Assembly: GCA_030429565.1 (NCBI GenBank)
Contig: JAUIFE010000009.1
Span: forward strand, 1-64,000
Source: Holophagae bacterium
GTDB taxonomy: Bacteria > Acidobacteriota > Holophagae > Acanthopleuribacterales > Acanthopleuribacteraceae
Reading direction: 5' to 3'
DNA: 64,000 bases
Shown: piece by piece, positions 1 through 9,238 of the stretch
Numbering within the stretch: the stretch's first letter is position 1
How the letters are laid out: each line of letters begins with the position of its first letter
Notes under the pieces: generated by a model
Told to the model about the DNA's origin: nothing
Seen by the model: only the letters and a program-made list of their open reading frames with translations
The model's database searches: none
Program-made: the position numbers and the translations under genes

Positions 1-80
1 ACGCGGATATCGGATTCGTGGCCGGTTTCGGCTTCTTTACCAGGAATAGCACCGCAGCGAACAAAAGAATAAACAGTCAT
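1..80 (-). CDS. Partial CDS, N-terminus of an unknown protein
   Basis: Reading leftward from an ATG at 78-80, the frame stays open to the window edge and gives 26 residues beginning MTVYSFVRCG. A good ribosome binding site (AAGGAG) lies 8-9 bases upstream on the same strand, around 88-94, which is why I call it a gene although it is too short to identify. It is divergent from the arsI-like gene at 449, so the 370 bases between them probably carry both promoters. Function unknown. Confidence 0.5.
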   Translation of the reverse strand, partial: MTVYSFVRCGAIPGKEAETGHESDIR

Positions 81-448
81 TTGGAATCTCCTTATAAGTG
101 GCCTGGGCTGAGCGATGTCCGCGTCGCAGAGGGCTCGCTGATACCGCTCAGCTCAGGGCGTCGTCTTGTTTCGACGGGAGAGGGTATTGCAGGGCGCGTG
201 CCAACTTTTTTTGGGCGGTTTTTGGCCAAATCCGGTCCGCCCTCGCCCTTTTCTGTTTGGAAGCCCAAACAAGCTGTTCGTTTGGCGGGAATCGCCGCCA
301 TCCAGGGTATGCTTGGTTTGCGAACACCGTTGCTTTGGTTTTGGAACACTGACCTGTTTTTATCCAGGTGGCACTTTTTTTAAGAAATGTTGCATCCAAA
401 CGGGGGATTGCCCGTTATTACAGCAAACAACACTTTGGAGGATCCATC
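81..448. other. Intergenic region between divergent genes
   Basis: About 370 bases between the edge gene and the ArsI-like gene. The frames that are open here have no ribosome binding site and overlap each other on both strands, so I see no gene. It probably holds two divergent promoters; I could not single out convincing -35/-10 pairs. Confidence 0.4.
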
Positions 449-919
449 ATGAGTACCAAACATTCTGCCGTTGATTTCGCCGGGCCGGCGCGTTTCCACT
501 TGGCGTTGAATGTCACCGACATCGACGCCGCTACGGTCTTTTACGGCCGGTTATTCGACCAGGCACCCACCAAGGTGCGTACCGGCTACGCCAAGTTCGA
601 AGTGGACCACCCATCGCTGAACTTGACCTTAAACCAAAGCAACGCGCAAGGCGCCGGCGCGCTGTCGCACATGGGTGTTCAGCTCAAAAATACCGATCAA
701 CTGGTCGCGGTGCGTACTCGGCTTGAAGCCTTGGGCCTGGTTAAATCGGTCGAAAACGAAGAAGTCTGTTGCTATGCCAAACAGGACAAAATTTGGGTGA
801 ATGATCCCGATGGCAACGCGATTGAGTTTTTCGTGGTGTTGGAAGCCGACAGCTATTCAGAATCGGATCCAGCCGTGAAAGCCGCGCAAAAGGTCGGCGC
901 CGGCGGCTGCTGCGGTTAG
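449..919 (+). CDS. arsI: ArsI/CadI-type VOC-fold metalloenzyme
   Basis: 156 residues of the glyoxalase/bleomycin-resistance (VOC) fold. The family includes ArsI, an Fe(II)-dependent dioxygenase that cleaves the C-As bond of trivalent organoarsenicals, and CadI. The expected residues are visible: a metal-binding His in ARFHLALNV near the N-terminus, a second His in SHMGVQL, the vicinal Cys pair in EEVCCYAKQD that binds trivalent arsenic, and the Glu in NAIEFFVV following the typical NDPDGN turn. The chain ends in GGCCG, another thiol pair common in these proteins. The start at 449 is chosen over an upstream in-frame codon at 368 because GGAG sits just before it. A SigZ-like sigma factor follows after 30 bases. 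The substrate could also be another soft metal; ArsI versus CadI is not separable by eye. Confidence 0.8.
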   Translation: MSTKHSAVDFAGPARFHLALNVTDIDAATVFYGRLFDQAPTKVRTGYAKFEVDHPSLNLTLNQSNAQGAGALSHMGVQLKNTDQLVAVRTRLEALGLVKSVENEEVCCYAKQDKIWVNDPDGNAIEFFVVLEADSYSESDPAVKAAQKVGAGGCCG

Positions 920-949
920 TCTGAAGTATCTTATTAATAAAGGTAAGCC

Positions 950-1537
950 ATGACCGTTTCTGATTTCGAAGCCCTTTGGCACCGCTTCAACGACAACCTG
1001 CGCCGTTACGTGACGGCGCGGGTGCCGAATGCGGCCGACGCGGAAGACATTCTCCAGGAAGCCTTTTTGCGCTACCTGGAGCGGCCGCCCAACCATAAAA
1101 ACCCCGTGGCTTGGCTGGTGACGGTGACGCGCAACCTGATCGCGGATCACCACCGCCGCCCGCAAGCAGTGGCGGCGGCCTTGGAGACGGTTGCGGCTGC
1201 TGAAACAGCAGAGGTGACCGAAACGGAACAGTTGGTTGCCTCTTGGCTGGAACCGATGTTGTTGGGCTTGCCCGCCAAATACGCGGAGGCGGTGGCGCTG
1301 GCCGACTTGCACCACCACTCGATGAAAGAGGTGGCGGCAGTGTTGGGTTTGTCGGTGCCAGGCGCCAAGTCGCGCGTCCAACGCGGCCGGCGTCTTTTGG
1401 CCGAGGCGCTGACGACCTGTTGCAGCTTCCAATTTGACCGGCATGGTCGCGTTGCTGCTTGGCGTCGCAACCAGCCCGCGACGCGATGTGACGCGGGTTC
1501 GCGGTGTGCTGAATCGTCGCCATGCGATGATGGGTGA
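950..1537 (+). CDS. ECF RNA polymerase sigma factor, SigZ-like
   Basis: 195 residues. Region 2 is seen in the first ~70 residues (FNDNLRRYVTARV, then the AEDILQEAFLRYLE helix and WLVTVTRNLIADHHRR). Region 4 follows, with PAKYAEAVALADLHHHSMKEV and the helix-turn-helix GLSVPGAKSRVQRGRRLL. The tail CCSFQFDRHGRV resembles the C-terminal Cys-containing tail of SigZ-group sigma factors. No anti-sigma factor gene is adjacent. It lies 30 bases after the ArsI-like gene on the same strand, so the two are likely co-transcribed, which suggests a link to metal(loid) stress. The last ~30 residues are arginine- and cysteine-rich and do not look conserved. Confidence 0.8.
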   Translation: MTVSDFEALWHRFNDNLRRYVTARVPNAADAEDILQEAFLRYLERPPNHKNPVAWLVTVTRNLIADHHRRPQAVAAALETVAAAETAEVTETEQLVASWLEPMLLGLPAKYAEAVALADLHHHSMKEVAAVLGLSVPGAKSRVQRGRRLLAEALTTCCSFQFDRHGRVAAWRRNQPATRCDAGSRCAESSPCDDG

Positions 1538-1721
1538 GTTTTGTTTTGGTTGTGCCCCTGAGGCCGGTTCGCCGTCCGGCGGCGCCCGGCTTTTTGGGAT
1601 TTACACGGGTTGTTCTTGGAAAAGCACTTGTCTGTTGGCCGGGTTGGTTCGATAGAATAAACAACCGGCAATGGCGAAAAACGCATGTTGGTGAAAACAC
1701 TCGCTTACAAGGAGTTGTCGG

Positions 1722-2015
1722 GTGGGACGACCGGCACCCAATTGGTTTGCAGACTTACAGCATCTTCAACCTGAGCGTTGGTACACCACGCCGCGTCTCG
1801 CGCGTTTGGTCGCGCGTTCGGCGGCTAATGTGCGCATTGTCTTGAGCCGACGCATTCCGCCGACTTATCAATCGATTGGCGGCGAATTATACGCGACCTG
1901 GCTAGGGGCGGATTTGATCGCTTTGAGTCAGTCCTTCGCGGTGGAAAAGCAGGCCCGCGACCAACGGAAACGCAAACGGCGTGGGCATTTGCATGAGGAT
2001 ATTGCGCACGACTAG
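1722..2015 (+). CDS. Small hypothetical protein
   Basis: 97 residues starting at a GTG with GGAG about 8 bases upstream. The protein is rich in Arg and aromatic residues (WYTTPRLARLVARSAANV) and ends in a very basic segment (KQARDQRKRKRRGHLHED). No known domain recognised. The RBS and the absence of a better frame on either strand support it. It follows the sigma factor by 184 bases and may have its own promoter. A short GC-rich palindrome followed by seven T at about 2066-2086 could be its terminator, but the stem is weak. Confidence 0.45.
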   Translation: MGRPAPNWFADLQHLQPERWYTTPRLARLVARSAANVRIVLSRRIPPTYQSIGGELYATWLGADLIALSQSFAVEKQARDQRKRKRRGHLHEDIAHD

Positions 2016-2398
2016 TCGCCGCCGTGCGAAATGATTGCCTGTAACAAACTTTTGGCACCCGTCTAAGCGGCCGCCGGCGCTTTTTTTCGTGAGAAAGTGG
2101 CAAGCCGAACGCCGCCTTTTGGTATGATTACCTACCGCAACCCCGTACCCCTTGGATCTTGCTTAACTGCTCCGGGCCGCAATGTGTTACACATCGTTCT
2201 TTTCGATGTGCCGTGCCGCGTGAGACCCGCATTTTGGTCAGATCCGCTTCGTTTGCGCCCGGAAAGGTGACCGGAACCGTGCGACAACTTCGCGCTGCGT
2301 ACCGATAAGGCGGGTAGGGTTGGTTCGATGACGTTATGCTCCGGGTCGCGGGATCCATGGAGCGCCGGGCTCGGGAAACGAGCCGAAGGGTAGGTCGT
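2016..2398. other. Intergenic region upstream of the TPR protein
   Basis: About 380 bases. Apart from the possible weak terminator near 2066-2086 and the presumed promoter of the next gene I see nothing; open frames here have no supporting RBS. Confidence 0.3.
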
Positions 2399-4285
2399 AT
2401 GATGAGGATCCTTTCGTTTCTTTTCACCACGCGCACGCTTAAGTGGTTGTCGCTGTGGGCCGCGCTCGGGAGCACCGGCGCGCTTTTTGCCCAACATCCC
2501 TTTTATTTGCAGGCTTACGATAACGGCATTCAGGCGATGACCCTCAAGAACAATGAGGCGGCGCTCGAGTACCTGGAGATCGCCGCATTCGGCCTGTTGG
2601 AGTACCCCGAATACCTCAGTGACATCTACGTGCGTTGGGCCGTCTTGCTACATCAGGACGAAAGCCGGCGCGAACGTTTTCTGCAGATTTCCGCACGGGC
2701 CAAACGCCTGATTGGGGATGATTTCCAAAAACCGGTAAAAGTTGATCCGGCTGTTTGGGAACGTTTCCTGGTGGTTTCCGGCCGCAAGGCGCCGCCGCCG
2801 CCGCCGATTCCCGAGGGCGAGGACGAACTGCGTCGTTACGTGGCGGCCTATCCCCAAAACAAAGAAGCTTGGCAGGCTTTGATTGAGCGGGATCTTTCGG
2901 GCCGTGAAAGCCGCGCGCGGCAAACTTTGGCGGCCGCCATTGAGCAGCATCCACAAGACAGGGCGTTTCTGGAGCAGGCGCTGACTTTTTCCGTTAACCG
3001 CGATCGCAGTCGTTCAGCCGAGACTTACGCGAGCAAGCTGTATGCGTTGCAGCCGGCTTCGGCGGTGGTCAACGAATATTACGGCATTGTGGCTGTTGAC
3101 CAAGAGAAGTGGGACGATGCCGCGCGATTCCTCGAAAATGTCGGTTCCTCGCCGATTTTGCGCGAAACGACGGCGGCTATGGACGCGCTGACCCGCCAAC
3201 GCAAGCGCGAAGCCGACCAACGCGCCAAGGACGATGAACGCCGCGCCAAACTCGAAGCCAAGCAGAAAGCCGAGGATGACCGCGCCAAGGAAAAAGAACT
3301 CGCCGAAGAGAAGGCGCGCTTGGCTAAGTTAGAAGCGGAAAAGCAGCGTTTGGAAAAGGAAAAGGCCGATGAGCTGGCGCGATTAGAAGCCCAGCGCAAA
3401 AGCAAGGCGGCTGAAGCTGAAAAACGACAAAGTCGCACCAAAGATCGTGAAACGCCGGTTGCCGCCAAAGACGCCGACCCGATTCAAATCCTCGAAACGA
3501 AACTGCGTCAAAACAAAGACGATTTGAATAGCCGCTATCAGTTGACCGAGCTTTACCTGGACCGGAAAGACCTGCGCAAAGCCGGCAAGGAGCTGCGTCG
3601 TTTGGGCAAAATCGACGGCGCGGCGGTTCGCTACATCGAGGTCTACACGCGCTACAACTATCTTACCGAACGTTTTAAGCGCAATACCGACTTGGGTGAT
3701 CGCGGCGATCTCAGCGAGCGGGCGCGTTACTTTGTCGGGATGAGTTTCTTTCGCGAGGAGCGGTTGGATGAAGCGGTCAACCTGCTGAAAGGCCTGAGTC
3801 GCAAGACCTATCCCGATTTGCGTGAGGTAGATCAAGCTTTCAAGCAAGCCAACCGAACCGATGCCAAGGTGCGTGAGCAAACGCTCAAAGATCGCAGTAT
3901 TCAGCAGTTGGAACGCCGCGTCGAGCGCGGCAGTGCGCGCCCGATCGATTTGATTCAATTGGTCGAGTTATACGTGGAGCGCGGTGATTTCGAAAAGGCG
4001 GGGCCGCTGATTGAAGACGGTCAAAAGCGCTACCGCGCCAATCAAGAGTTTCGTTATTTTTCAGGTCGCCTCGATCTGCATCGCAATAAATACAGCGATG
4101 CAGCGCAGGCGTTTCAAAGTTTAATCAATGCCGGTTACCGCAAGCGTGATATTTATTTTTATGCGGGGATGGCGGCGATGAACAACGGCCAGGAGGCTGT
4201 TGCCGATTACCTGTTTAAACTGGCCGTGCGCGACAATACGTCGCTGGAAAAACGCATTCAGGATGCACGCGCCAACCGCCGTTAG
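2399..4285 (+). CDS. TPR/coiled-coil secreted or periplasmic protein
   Basis: About 628 residues. A signal peptide (basic MMRILSFLFTTRTLK, hydrophobic LSLWAALGSTGAL, cleavage near FAQ) precedes a TPR-like helical N-terminal half. A strongly charged heptad region rich in Lys, Glu, Ala and Arg (about residues 270-370, e.g. KAEDDRAKEKELAEEKARL) gives a predicted long coiled coil. A second set of TPR-like repeats follows (SRYQLTELYLDRKDLRKAGK, ELYVERGDFEKAGPLIEDG, FRYFSGRLDLHRNKYSDAAQ). The start at 2399 is preferred to 2336 because it places a signal peptide at the N-terminus and has AAGGG upstream. Such proteins are usually scaffolds or envelope proteins; the partner is unknown. It ends 63 bases before the convergent pmbA gene. 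Confidence 0.7.
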   Translation: MMRILSFLFTTRTLKWLSLWAALGSTGALFAQHPFYLQAYDNGIQAMTLKNNEAALEYLEIAAFGLLEYPEYLSDIYVRWAVLLHQDESRRERFLQISARAKRLIGDDFQKPVKVDPAVWERFLVVSGRKAPPPPPIPEGEDELRRYVAAYPQNKEAWQALIERDLSGRESRARQTLAAAIEQHPQDRAFLEQALTFSVNRDRSRSAETYASKLYALQPASAVVNEYYGIVAVDQEKWDDAARFLENVGSSPILRETTAAMDALTRQRKREADQRAKDDERRAKLEAKQKAEDDRAKEKELAEEKARLAKLEAEKQRLEKEKADELARLEAQRKSKAAEAEKRQSRTKDRETPVAAKDADPIQILETKLRQNKDDLNSRYQLTELYLDRKDLRKAGKELRRLGKIDGAAVRYIEVYTRYNYLTERFKRNTDLGDRGDLSERARYFVGMSFFREERLDEAVNLLKGLSRKTYPDLREVDQAFKQANRTDAKVREQTLKDRSIQQLERRVERGSARPIDLIQLVELYVERGDFEKAGPLIEDGQKRYRANQEFRYFSGRLDLHRNKYSDAAQAFQSLINAGYRKRDIYFYAGMAAMNNGQEAVADYLFKLAVRDNTSLEKRIQDARANRR

Positions 4286-4348
4286 CCGGCAATGATGCTA
4301 TGAAATAAAATGGCGCCCGCGCGGCATGGGGCCCTTCGCTTTTGGTTG

Positions 4349-5707
4349 CTAAAGCCCGCTGACGTTCATTTCGCTAATGAGGAAACCGGGTGTTTGCACG
4401 GACCAGTCGTCCATAACGTTGTTGCCCATGTGACTGATGTTCTTCAGCATGTCTTTGAGGTTGCTGTTGAGGGTGAACTCCATAACCGGGTGTTGCACTT
4501 CACCGTTTTCGACCCAAAGTCCCAGCGCGGCGCGCGAGAAGTCACCCGTCGAAATGTTGACGCCCTGACCGAGCAGGCTGATGACCCAAATGCCGGTGCC
4601 CATGGTTTTGATGAGGCCTTCCTCGTCGAGGTCGCCGGGCTGCAAGATCAGGTTGGCGGGGCCGCCGGCGTGACCGGTGGTGGTCATGTCAAGCTTGTTT
4701 GCAGAGTAAGTGCTGAGTAGCCAAGTGTTTAAGTTGCCGTTTTCGATCAGCTTGGCCGACTTCTTGGCGACGCCTTCGCGGTCGTAGTTACGGCTGGCTT
4801 GGCCGCGCGCCAGGAAGGGATCTTCGGTGATCGTGACCCTGTCGCTGCACACTTGTTCGCCGAGTTTACCGACCAAAAAGGATTCGTTACGGTAAATGGA
4901 ACCGCCGGTCATGGCCGAAAGCAGGTTGCCCCAAATGGTGCGTGCCACGGCGGGTTCGAAATAACAGGGGAAGGTGCCGGTGGCCGGTTTGCACGCACCA
5001 ATTTTGCGCAGCACGTTTTTGGCGGCGCGTTCGGCGATTTCGCGGGTTGACTGCAGATCGGTGTGGTGGCGCCGTTGGCAGCCCCAGCTACCGCTTTGTT
5101 TGCGGCCGACGTTGAGGTCGCCTTCGGAGACTTGGTCGTCGGCAAAACCGGAGACGCCCATGCCCATTAGCGTGCGTTGTTCGGCGCGGCAAAAGCCGGC
5201 GCTGTTGGCAATGGCGCCGGCACTGATGGTGGTCGAAAAGCTGGCGCCGTCGCTTTTGAGGCGTTTGTCATAGGCGAGCATGTGGCTTTCGAGCTCGCGC
5301 GCCAGGGTGATTTTTTGTTCAACCGGCATGTCGAGAAGTTTGGCGTCGAACAGGTCGAGATCCTTGAATTCGGTTTGTAGCTGCTCGGGTTTGGGCAGGG
5401 TGTAAAAGGTATCGCGATCCGTGTATTTCGACAGCACCATGGCTTGGTCGACGACGTCGCGAATGCTGTCCTCGGACAGATCGCAGGTTGAGACCGAGGC
5501 GCGGCGGTAATCTTGGGAGACGGTGAGGGACATTTCGAAGGGTTCGGCTTCACTGAGGTTCTCGATTTCGCCGTTGCGCAGCTCGACCTCGAAATCGCGG
5601 CGACGCATCACCTGACACTCGGCCGTGTTGGCGCCTTTATCGAGTGCCAGTTGCATAACCGATTGGGCCATGCGTTCTAATTCTTTAAGGTCCGCGTAGT
5701 TCTTCAT
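4349..5707 (-). CDS. pmbA: TldE/PmbA-like metalloprotease partner subunit
   Basis: 452 residues of the TldD/PmbA family. The N-terminal domain shows the family pattern ANTAECQVMRRRDFEVELRN and the C-terminal domain shows MGTGIWVISLLGQGVNISTGDFSRAALGLWVENGE split across conserved loops. Unlike its neighbour TldD it lacks an HExxxH zinc motif, as expected for the non-catalytic TldE (PmbA) subunit. In E. coli TldD/TldE form a heterodimer that digests unfolded peptides, and they process microcin B17 and degrade CcdA. It starts 2 bases after the tldD stop, so the two are translated from one message. TldE is normally about 450 residues, so the gene appears complete. Confidence 0.9.
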   Translation of the reverse strand: MKNYADLKELERMAQSVMQLALDKGANTAECQVMRRRDFEVELRNGEIENLSEAEPFEMSLTVSQDYRRASVSTCDLSEDSIRDVVDQAMVLSKYTDRDTFYTLPKPEQLQTEFKDLDLFDAKLLDMPVEQKITLARELESHMLAYDKRLKSDGASFSTTISAGAIANSAGFCRAEQRTLMGMGVSGFADDQVSEGDLNVGRKQSGSWGCQRRHHTDLQSTREIAERAAKNVLRKIGACKPATGTFPCYFEPAVARTIWGNLLSAMTGGSIYRNESFLVGKLGEQVCSDRVTITEDPFLARGQASRNYDREGVAKKSAKLIENGNLNTWLLSTYSANKLDMTTTGHAGGPANLILQPGDLDEEGLIKTMGTGIWVISLLGQGVNISTGDFSRAALGLWVENGEVQHPVMEFTLNSNLKDMLKNISHMGNNVMDDWSVQTPGFLISEMNVSGL

Positions 5708-5709
5708 AG

Positions 5710-7110
5710 TTATTGGCCTCCCACCGTCATTTGGGAAATTTTAATCGTCGGTAAGCCGACACCAACTGGCACGCTTTGGCCTTTACCGCAGGTCCAAATC
5801 CCGGTGCCCATTTGGAAATCATTGCCGACCATGGTGACCTTACTGAGCGCGTCGGGACCGTTGCCGACCAAGATGAAGTTCTTGATAGGGTGGGTAATTT
5901 TGCCGTCCTCGATGAGGTAAGCCTCACTGGGCACAAAGGTAAAGTTGCCGTTGCTGATATCGACCTGGCCACCCTTAAAGGTTTTGCAGTAAATGCCGTG
6001 TTGGGTCGAGCCAACGATTTCGTCTGCGCTGTAACCACCAGGTAACATGTAGGTTGTGCGCATGCGCGGCAGGGGCTGGAACTTGTAGGATTCGCGTCGG
6101 CCGTTGCCCGTGCTCTCTTGTTCGAAGTAACGCGCCGAGATTTCATCGGTCATGTAGGACTTGAGTCGACCTTCCTCAATGAGCACGGTTCGTTGCGAGG
6201 CGTTGAGTTCGTCGTCAATGTTAATCGAGCCGCGATCGTTTTCAATGGTGCCGTCGTCAATAATCGTACATTGTGCGTCCGCCACCATTTGACCCAGGCG
6301 GCCGGTGTAGGCCGAGGTGCCTTTGCGGTTGAAATCGGCTTCGAGCGGGTGACCGATGGCTTCGTGGAGCAAGATGCCGGAATCACCGGGGGCGAGGATG
6401 ACCGGCAACATGCCCGCGGGCGCCTGTTTGGCTTCCAGCAGGAGCAGCGCCTCATTGGCGGCTTTTTCGGCCCATTTTGTGACGCTTTCTTCGGTAATAA
6501 ACGAAAAACCAACGCGGCCACCGTCGCCGGCGCGGCCGATTTGTCGTTCGCCGTCTTTTTCGGCGATGACGGAAATGGAGAAGCGCAACATGGGTTGAAC
6601 GTCCTCGACCAGGCGACCGCGCGAGTCGGCGATGACGATTTTGCGCTGATAATCGGCGTAACTAATGGTGACCTTGGTGACCAGGTCGCTGTGTTTGCGG
6701 GCGATGTCATTGGCCTTGATGATCCAGGCAATTTTTTTGTCGAGGTCGATGTCGATGGAGGGATCAGCGACTTGATAGTAATTTTTGAGCGGGGTGGGCG
6801 CCACTTGATAGGCTTGATCGGAGCCTTGATCGTCGGCAATGGCGGCGGCGGTGGCGGCAATTTTCAAGAAGTTCTTGTCGTCGAGTTGTTCGGTATAGGC
6901 GTAGCCGGTTTTCTCACCTTTGACCACGCGAACGCCAACGCCTTTTTCAATGGAAGCCACCGCTGTTTTCAGGATGCCTTCTTCCATGACCAAACTGTTG
7001 TAGCGCGAGTGTTCGCAGTAAATTTCGGCGAAATCGCCGCCGCGCTGCATGGCGGCTTGCAAAACCTTGCCCGTGGTTTCGCGGCTCAAACGGAACAAAT
7101 CCAACGACAT
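5710..7110 (-). CDS. tldD: TldD zinc metalloprotease
   Basis: 466 residues of the TldD/PmbA family with the zinc motif HEAIGHPLEAD (HExxxH) around residue 255 and the typical GTSAYTGRLGQ and PRMRTTYMLPGG segments. It is the catalytic subunit of the TldD-TldE peptidase, probably cytoplasmic. The start at 7110 is chosen because AGGAGG lies five bases before that ATG; a GTG six bases upstream overlaps the ribosome binding site. First gene of the tldD-pmbA pair on the reverse strand. Confidence 0.92.
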   Translation of the reverse strand: MSLDLFRLSRETTGKVLQAAMQRGGDFAEIYCEHSRYNSLVMEEGILKTAVASIEKGVGVRVVKGEKTGYAYTEQLDDKNFLKIAATAAAIADDQGSDQAYQVAPTPLKNYYQVADPSIDIDLDKKIAWIIKANDIARKHSDLVTKVTISYADYQRKIVIADSRGRLVEDVQPMLRFSISVIAEKDGERQIGRAGDGGRVGFSFITEESVTKWAEKAANEALLLLEAKQAPAGMLPVILAPGDSGILLHEAIGHPLEADFNRKGTSAYTGRLGQMVADAQCTIIDDGTIENDRGSINIDDELNASQRTVLIEEGRLKSYMTDEISARYFEQESTGNGRRESYKFQPLPRMRTTYMLPGGYSADEIVGSTQHGIYCKTFKGGQVDISNGNFTFVPSEAYLIEDGKITHPIKNFILVGNGPDALSKVTMVGNDFQMGTGIWTCGKGQSVPVGVGLPTIKISQMTVGGQ

Positions 7111-7565
7111 GGCCACCTCCTAAAGAATCTCTCACTCTAGCATACTCAAACGGCTCCCGTCCTCGGGGTTCCATTTCAACCGATTTTAGCCTATCAACGG
7201 CTTTGGGCTCGCGCTAATTTCCGACCGAGTGATGCAGGAAGACGATTCAAAACGCGCGGCGTTACTCATTAAGCGAGATTTCGCAGGCCTATTTTTCACG
7301 GCCCTGTGGTTATTGCTCGGGCGCGCCGCGCCCAGTCTCCGCGACAGGGCGCGGGTTCATTAACCCCCGTCAGTTGTGCTGATTTCGCCGAAGGTGGCGG
7401 CTTGTATCGACGGGTGGCTTTGCCGGCCGGTTTTGATGCGCTGTGTTGATGCGCTGTGACCCGGAAGCAAATGTTCCCTGGGCGGTTCGGGTCAGGCGTC
7501 TTTTGAAGGATCAGGGGCGAGGACCCCGCTTGGGGAGTTGGCTGGTCTCCAAGCAGGGGGCATGG
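7111..7565. other. Intergenic region without a recognisable gene
   Basis: About 450 bases upstream of tldD and downstream of the CMD-family gene. Open frames here have no ribosome binding site or recognisable product. The region presumably contains the tldD promoter. Confidence 0.3.
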
Positions 7566-7916
7566 TTAAGCGCCGGGGGTTTGGCCGCTGCCGTCGCTCT
7601 CTTTCGCCGCTTCGATCAAGGTGGTGATCGTCTTATAGGCTTGCATCATTCTCGGTAGTCCAAGCGTCGGTAACGCCAGTATCGCGAGCTGTTCCAATTT
7701 GGCGGGGTCGATCCCGCTTTTTAGGGCTTTGCGTGTTTGCGAGGCGGTAGCTCCATCGAGGCCGGCACCGATACTAACGGCCAGTTTGGCCAGTAATATC
7801 TCTTCTTCGCTCAGAGCCCCCAGACTTTTTACCTCGTTGTTGAGGGTGTCGTAAGCCTCAATCACTTCAGGGTGACGCGTGCTGAATTTTCGGTAGGTTT
7901 TGGGGCGTTTTTCCAT
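7566..7916 (-). CDS. Carboxymuconolactone decarboxylase (CMD/AhpD-fold) family protein
   Basis: 116 residues. The core follows the CMD family pattern: EEEILLAKLAVSIGAGLDG, then TRKALKSGIDPAKLEQLAIL and ALPTLGLPRMMQAYKTI. In redox-active AhpD-like members a CxxC motif lies at the start of the second helix; here no cysteine is present, so a peroxidase-reductase role is unlikely and the activity is unknown. It lies 75 bases downstream of the nrfD-like gene on the same strand and could be the last gene of the nitrate reductase operon. GGAG is seen before the ATG. Confidence 0.75.
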   Translation of the reverse strand: MEKRPKTYRKFSTRHPEVIEAYDTLNNEVKSLGALSEEEILLAKLAVSIGAGLDGATASQTRKALKSGIDPAKLEQLAILALPTLGLPRMMQAYKTITTLIEAAKESDGSGQTPGA

Positions 7917-7990
7917 AATCGGCTCCTTCCTGGCTGCGCTTTTTTGCCTTTTGCTGGATCGATCTGGGTCTTGGCTTTTGCGACGGAGGT

Positions 7991-9229
7991 TTACGAGGTC
8001 ACGCCGCCGCTCTGTCTTTTGGCTGCACTTAGGCGTCCGCTTTCGATATCGATTGCAACCTTAATGAGCGAGGATAAGATGAAAAAGCCCATGGCCCATA
8101 TGCCTGAAGTTACAGCAATTTCGATCCAACTGGGATGGTAATCGACAATATCGCCGAGCGGACCGGGTACGAACCCCGGCACGACCAACCCCATGCCTTT
8201 TTCAATCCAAACCGCGATAAAAAGGGTGGCGCCCATGATCGGTAAAACGATGGGGTGGTGTCGCAGTCGGTGGATGCTTAAGGTGAGCGTGGCGATGATA
8301 TTGAGGACGATGGCCGTCCGAATCCAGGGAACCAAGGCGGTGTGTCCGTCCAACCCAAAAAACAGGTACATGGCGCTTTCCGTGTGTTCGGTTGGATGGT
8401 AAAACTCGACAAATATCTCAGAACCCAGCATTACGAGATTGATTTGTGCCGCCACCGTCGTAATCATGGCCAGTTTGTGAAAGATAACGGTGCGAATTGA
8501 ATAATCCGTAAAATGGTTGATGATTTTTAAAACCAAAATGATAAAAGCGGGGCCCGCTGCAAAGGCCGAAGCCAGGAATCGCGGGCCCAACAACGCATTG
8601 TGCCAAAAGGGGCGTGCGGGGAGACCCGCATACAAAAAGGCGGTTACCAAGTGGATCCCGACCGCCCAGAAAACGGACAGGATGACAAAGGGCACGTATT
8701 TGTGTTTCTCCGGTTGGCGGCCCGTGTAGCGACGGTACAGCAGGTAAAAGGGAATGAGCAGGTTTAGCGCAAGGTACCCGTTTAGCACCAACACGTCCCA
8801 GGTTAGCAACGAACGCGGCCAATTAAAGAACCCGATTTTCGGAATCATATGCCAGACGCGATGAGGTCCACCGAGATCCACGGTTACAAATGCGAGGCAC
8901 ATGGCGAGTGCCGCCACGGCCACACCTTCACCAATTAACACCGCTTTGCCGAAGTCAATGTCGTCAAGGATATAGGTGGGCAGAACGAGCATCACCGCCG
9001 CCGCCGCCATGCCCACCAGGAAGGTGAAATTGGAAATGTACATACCCCAGCTAACGTGATCACTCATGCCGGTGACGACCAGCCCCTCTTGGAGTTGGAT
9101 TTGGTAGGCGTAAGCCCCCAGCAACATGAAAAAAGTCAGGCAGCCCATCCAAACGTGGTAACCCAGACGACCACGGGTCGCGCTCAAGAATGCGTCAAAG
9201 AAAAAATGAGTTAATGGGTGATGGCGCAT
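7991..9229 (-). CDS. NrfD/PsrC-family integral membrane subunit
   Basis: 412 residues, almost entirely hydrophobic with about ten membrane segments. Recognisable NrfD-family stretches include MSDHVSWGMYISNFTFLVG, then DLGGPHRVWHMI and FNWPRSLLTWDVLVLNGY. The family anchors Fe-S and molybdopterin or cytochrome subunits and exchanges electrons with the quinone pool. It starts 9 bases after the four-cluster ferredoxin gene, the standard NrfC/NrfD or DsrO/DsrP pairing. In this operon it most likely oxidises menaquinol and passes electrons through the ferredoxin and tetraheme cytochrome to NapAB; that role is inferred from gene order. Confidence 0.85.
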   Translation of the reverse strand: MRHHPLTHFFFDAFLSATRGRLGYHVWMGCLTFFMLLGAYAYQIQLQEGLVVTGMSDHVSWGMYISNFTFLVGMAAAAVMLVLPTYILDDIDFGKAVLIGEGVAVAALAMCLAFVTVDLGGPHRVWHMIPKIGFFNWPRSLLTWDVLVLNGYLALNLLIPFYLLYRRYTGRQPEKHKYVPFVILSVFWAVGIHLVTAFLYAGLPARPFWHNALLGPRFLASAFAAGPAFIILVLKIINHFTDYSIRTVIFHKLAMITTVAAQINLVMLGSEIFVEFYHPTEHTESAMYLFFGLDGHTALVPWIRTAIVLNIIATLTLSIHRLRHHPIVLPIMGATLFIAVWIEKGMGLVVPGFVPGPLGDIVDYHPSWIEIAVTSGIWAMGFFILSSLIKVAIDIESGRLSAAKRQSGGVTS

Positions 9230-9238
9230 CGTGGCTCC

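Noticed and set aside
6118..7140. A 340-codon frame opposite tldD
   Set aside because: Antisense shadow of a well-identified gene; no RBS and no recognisable domain.
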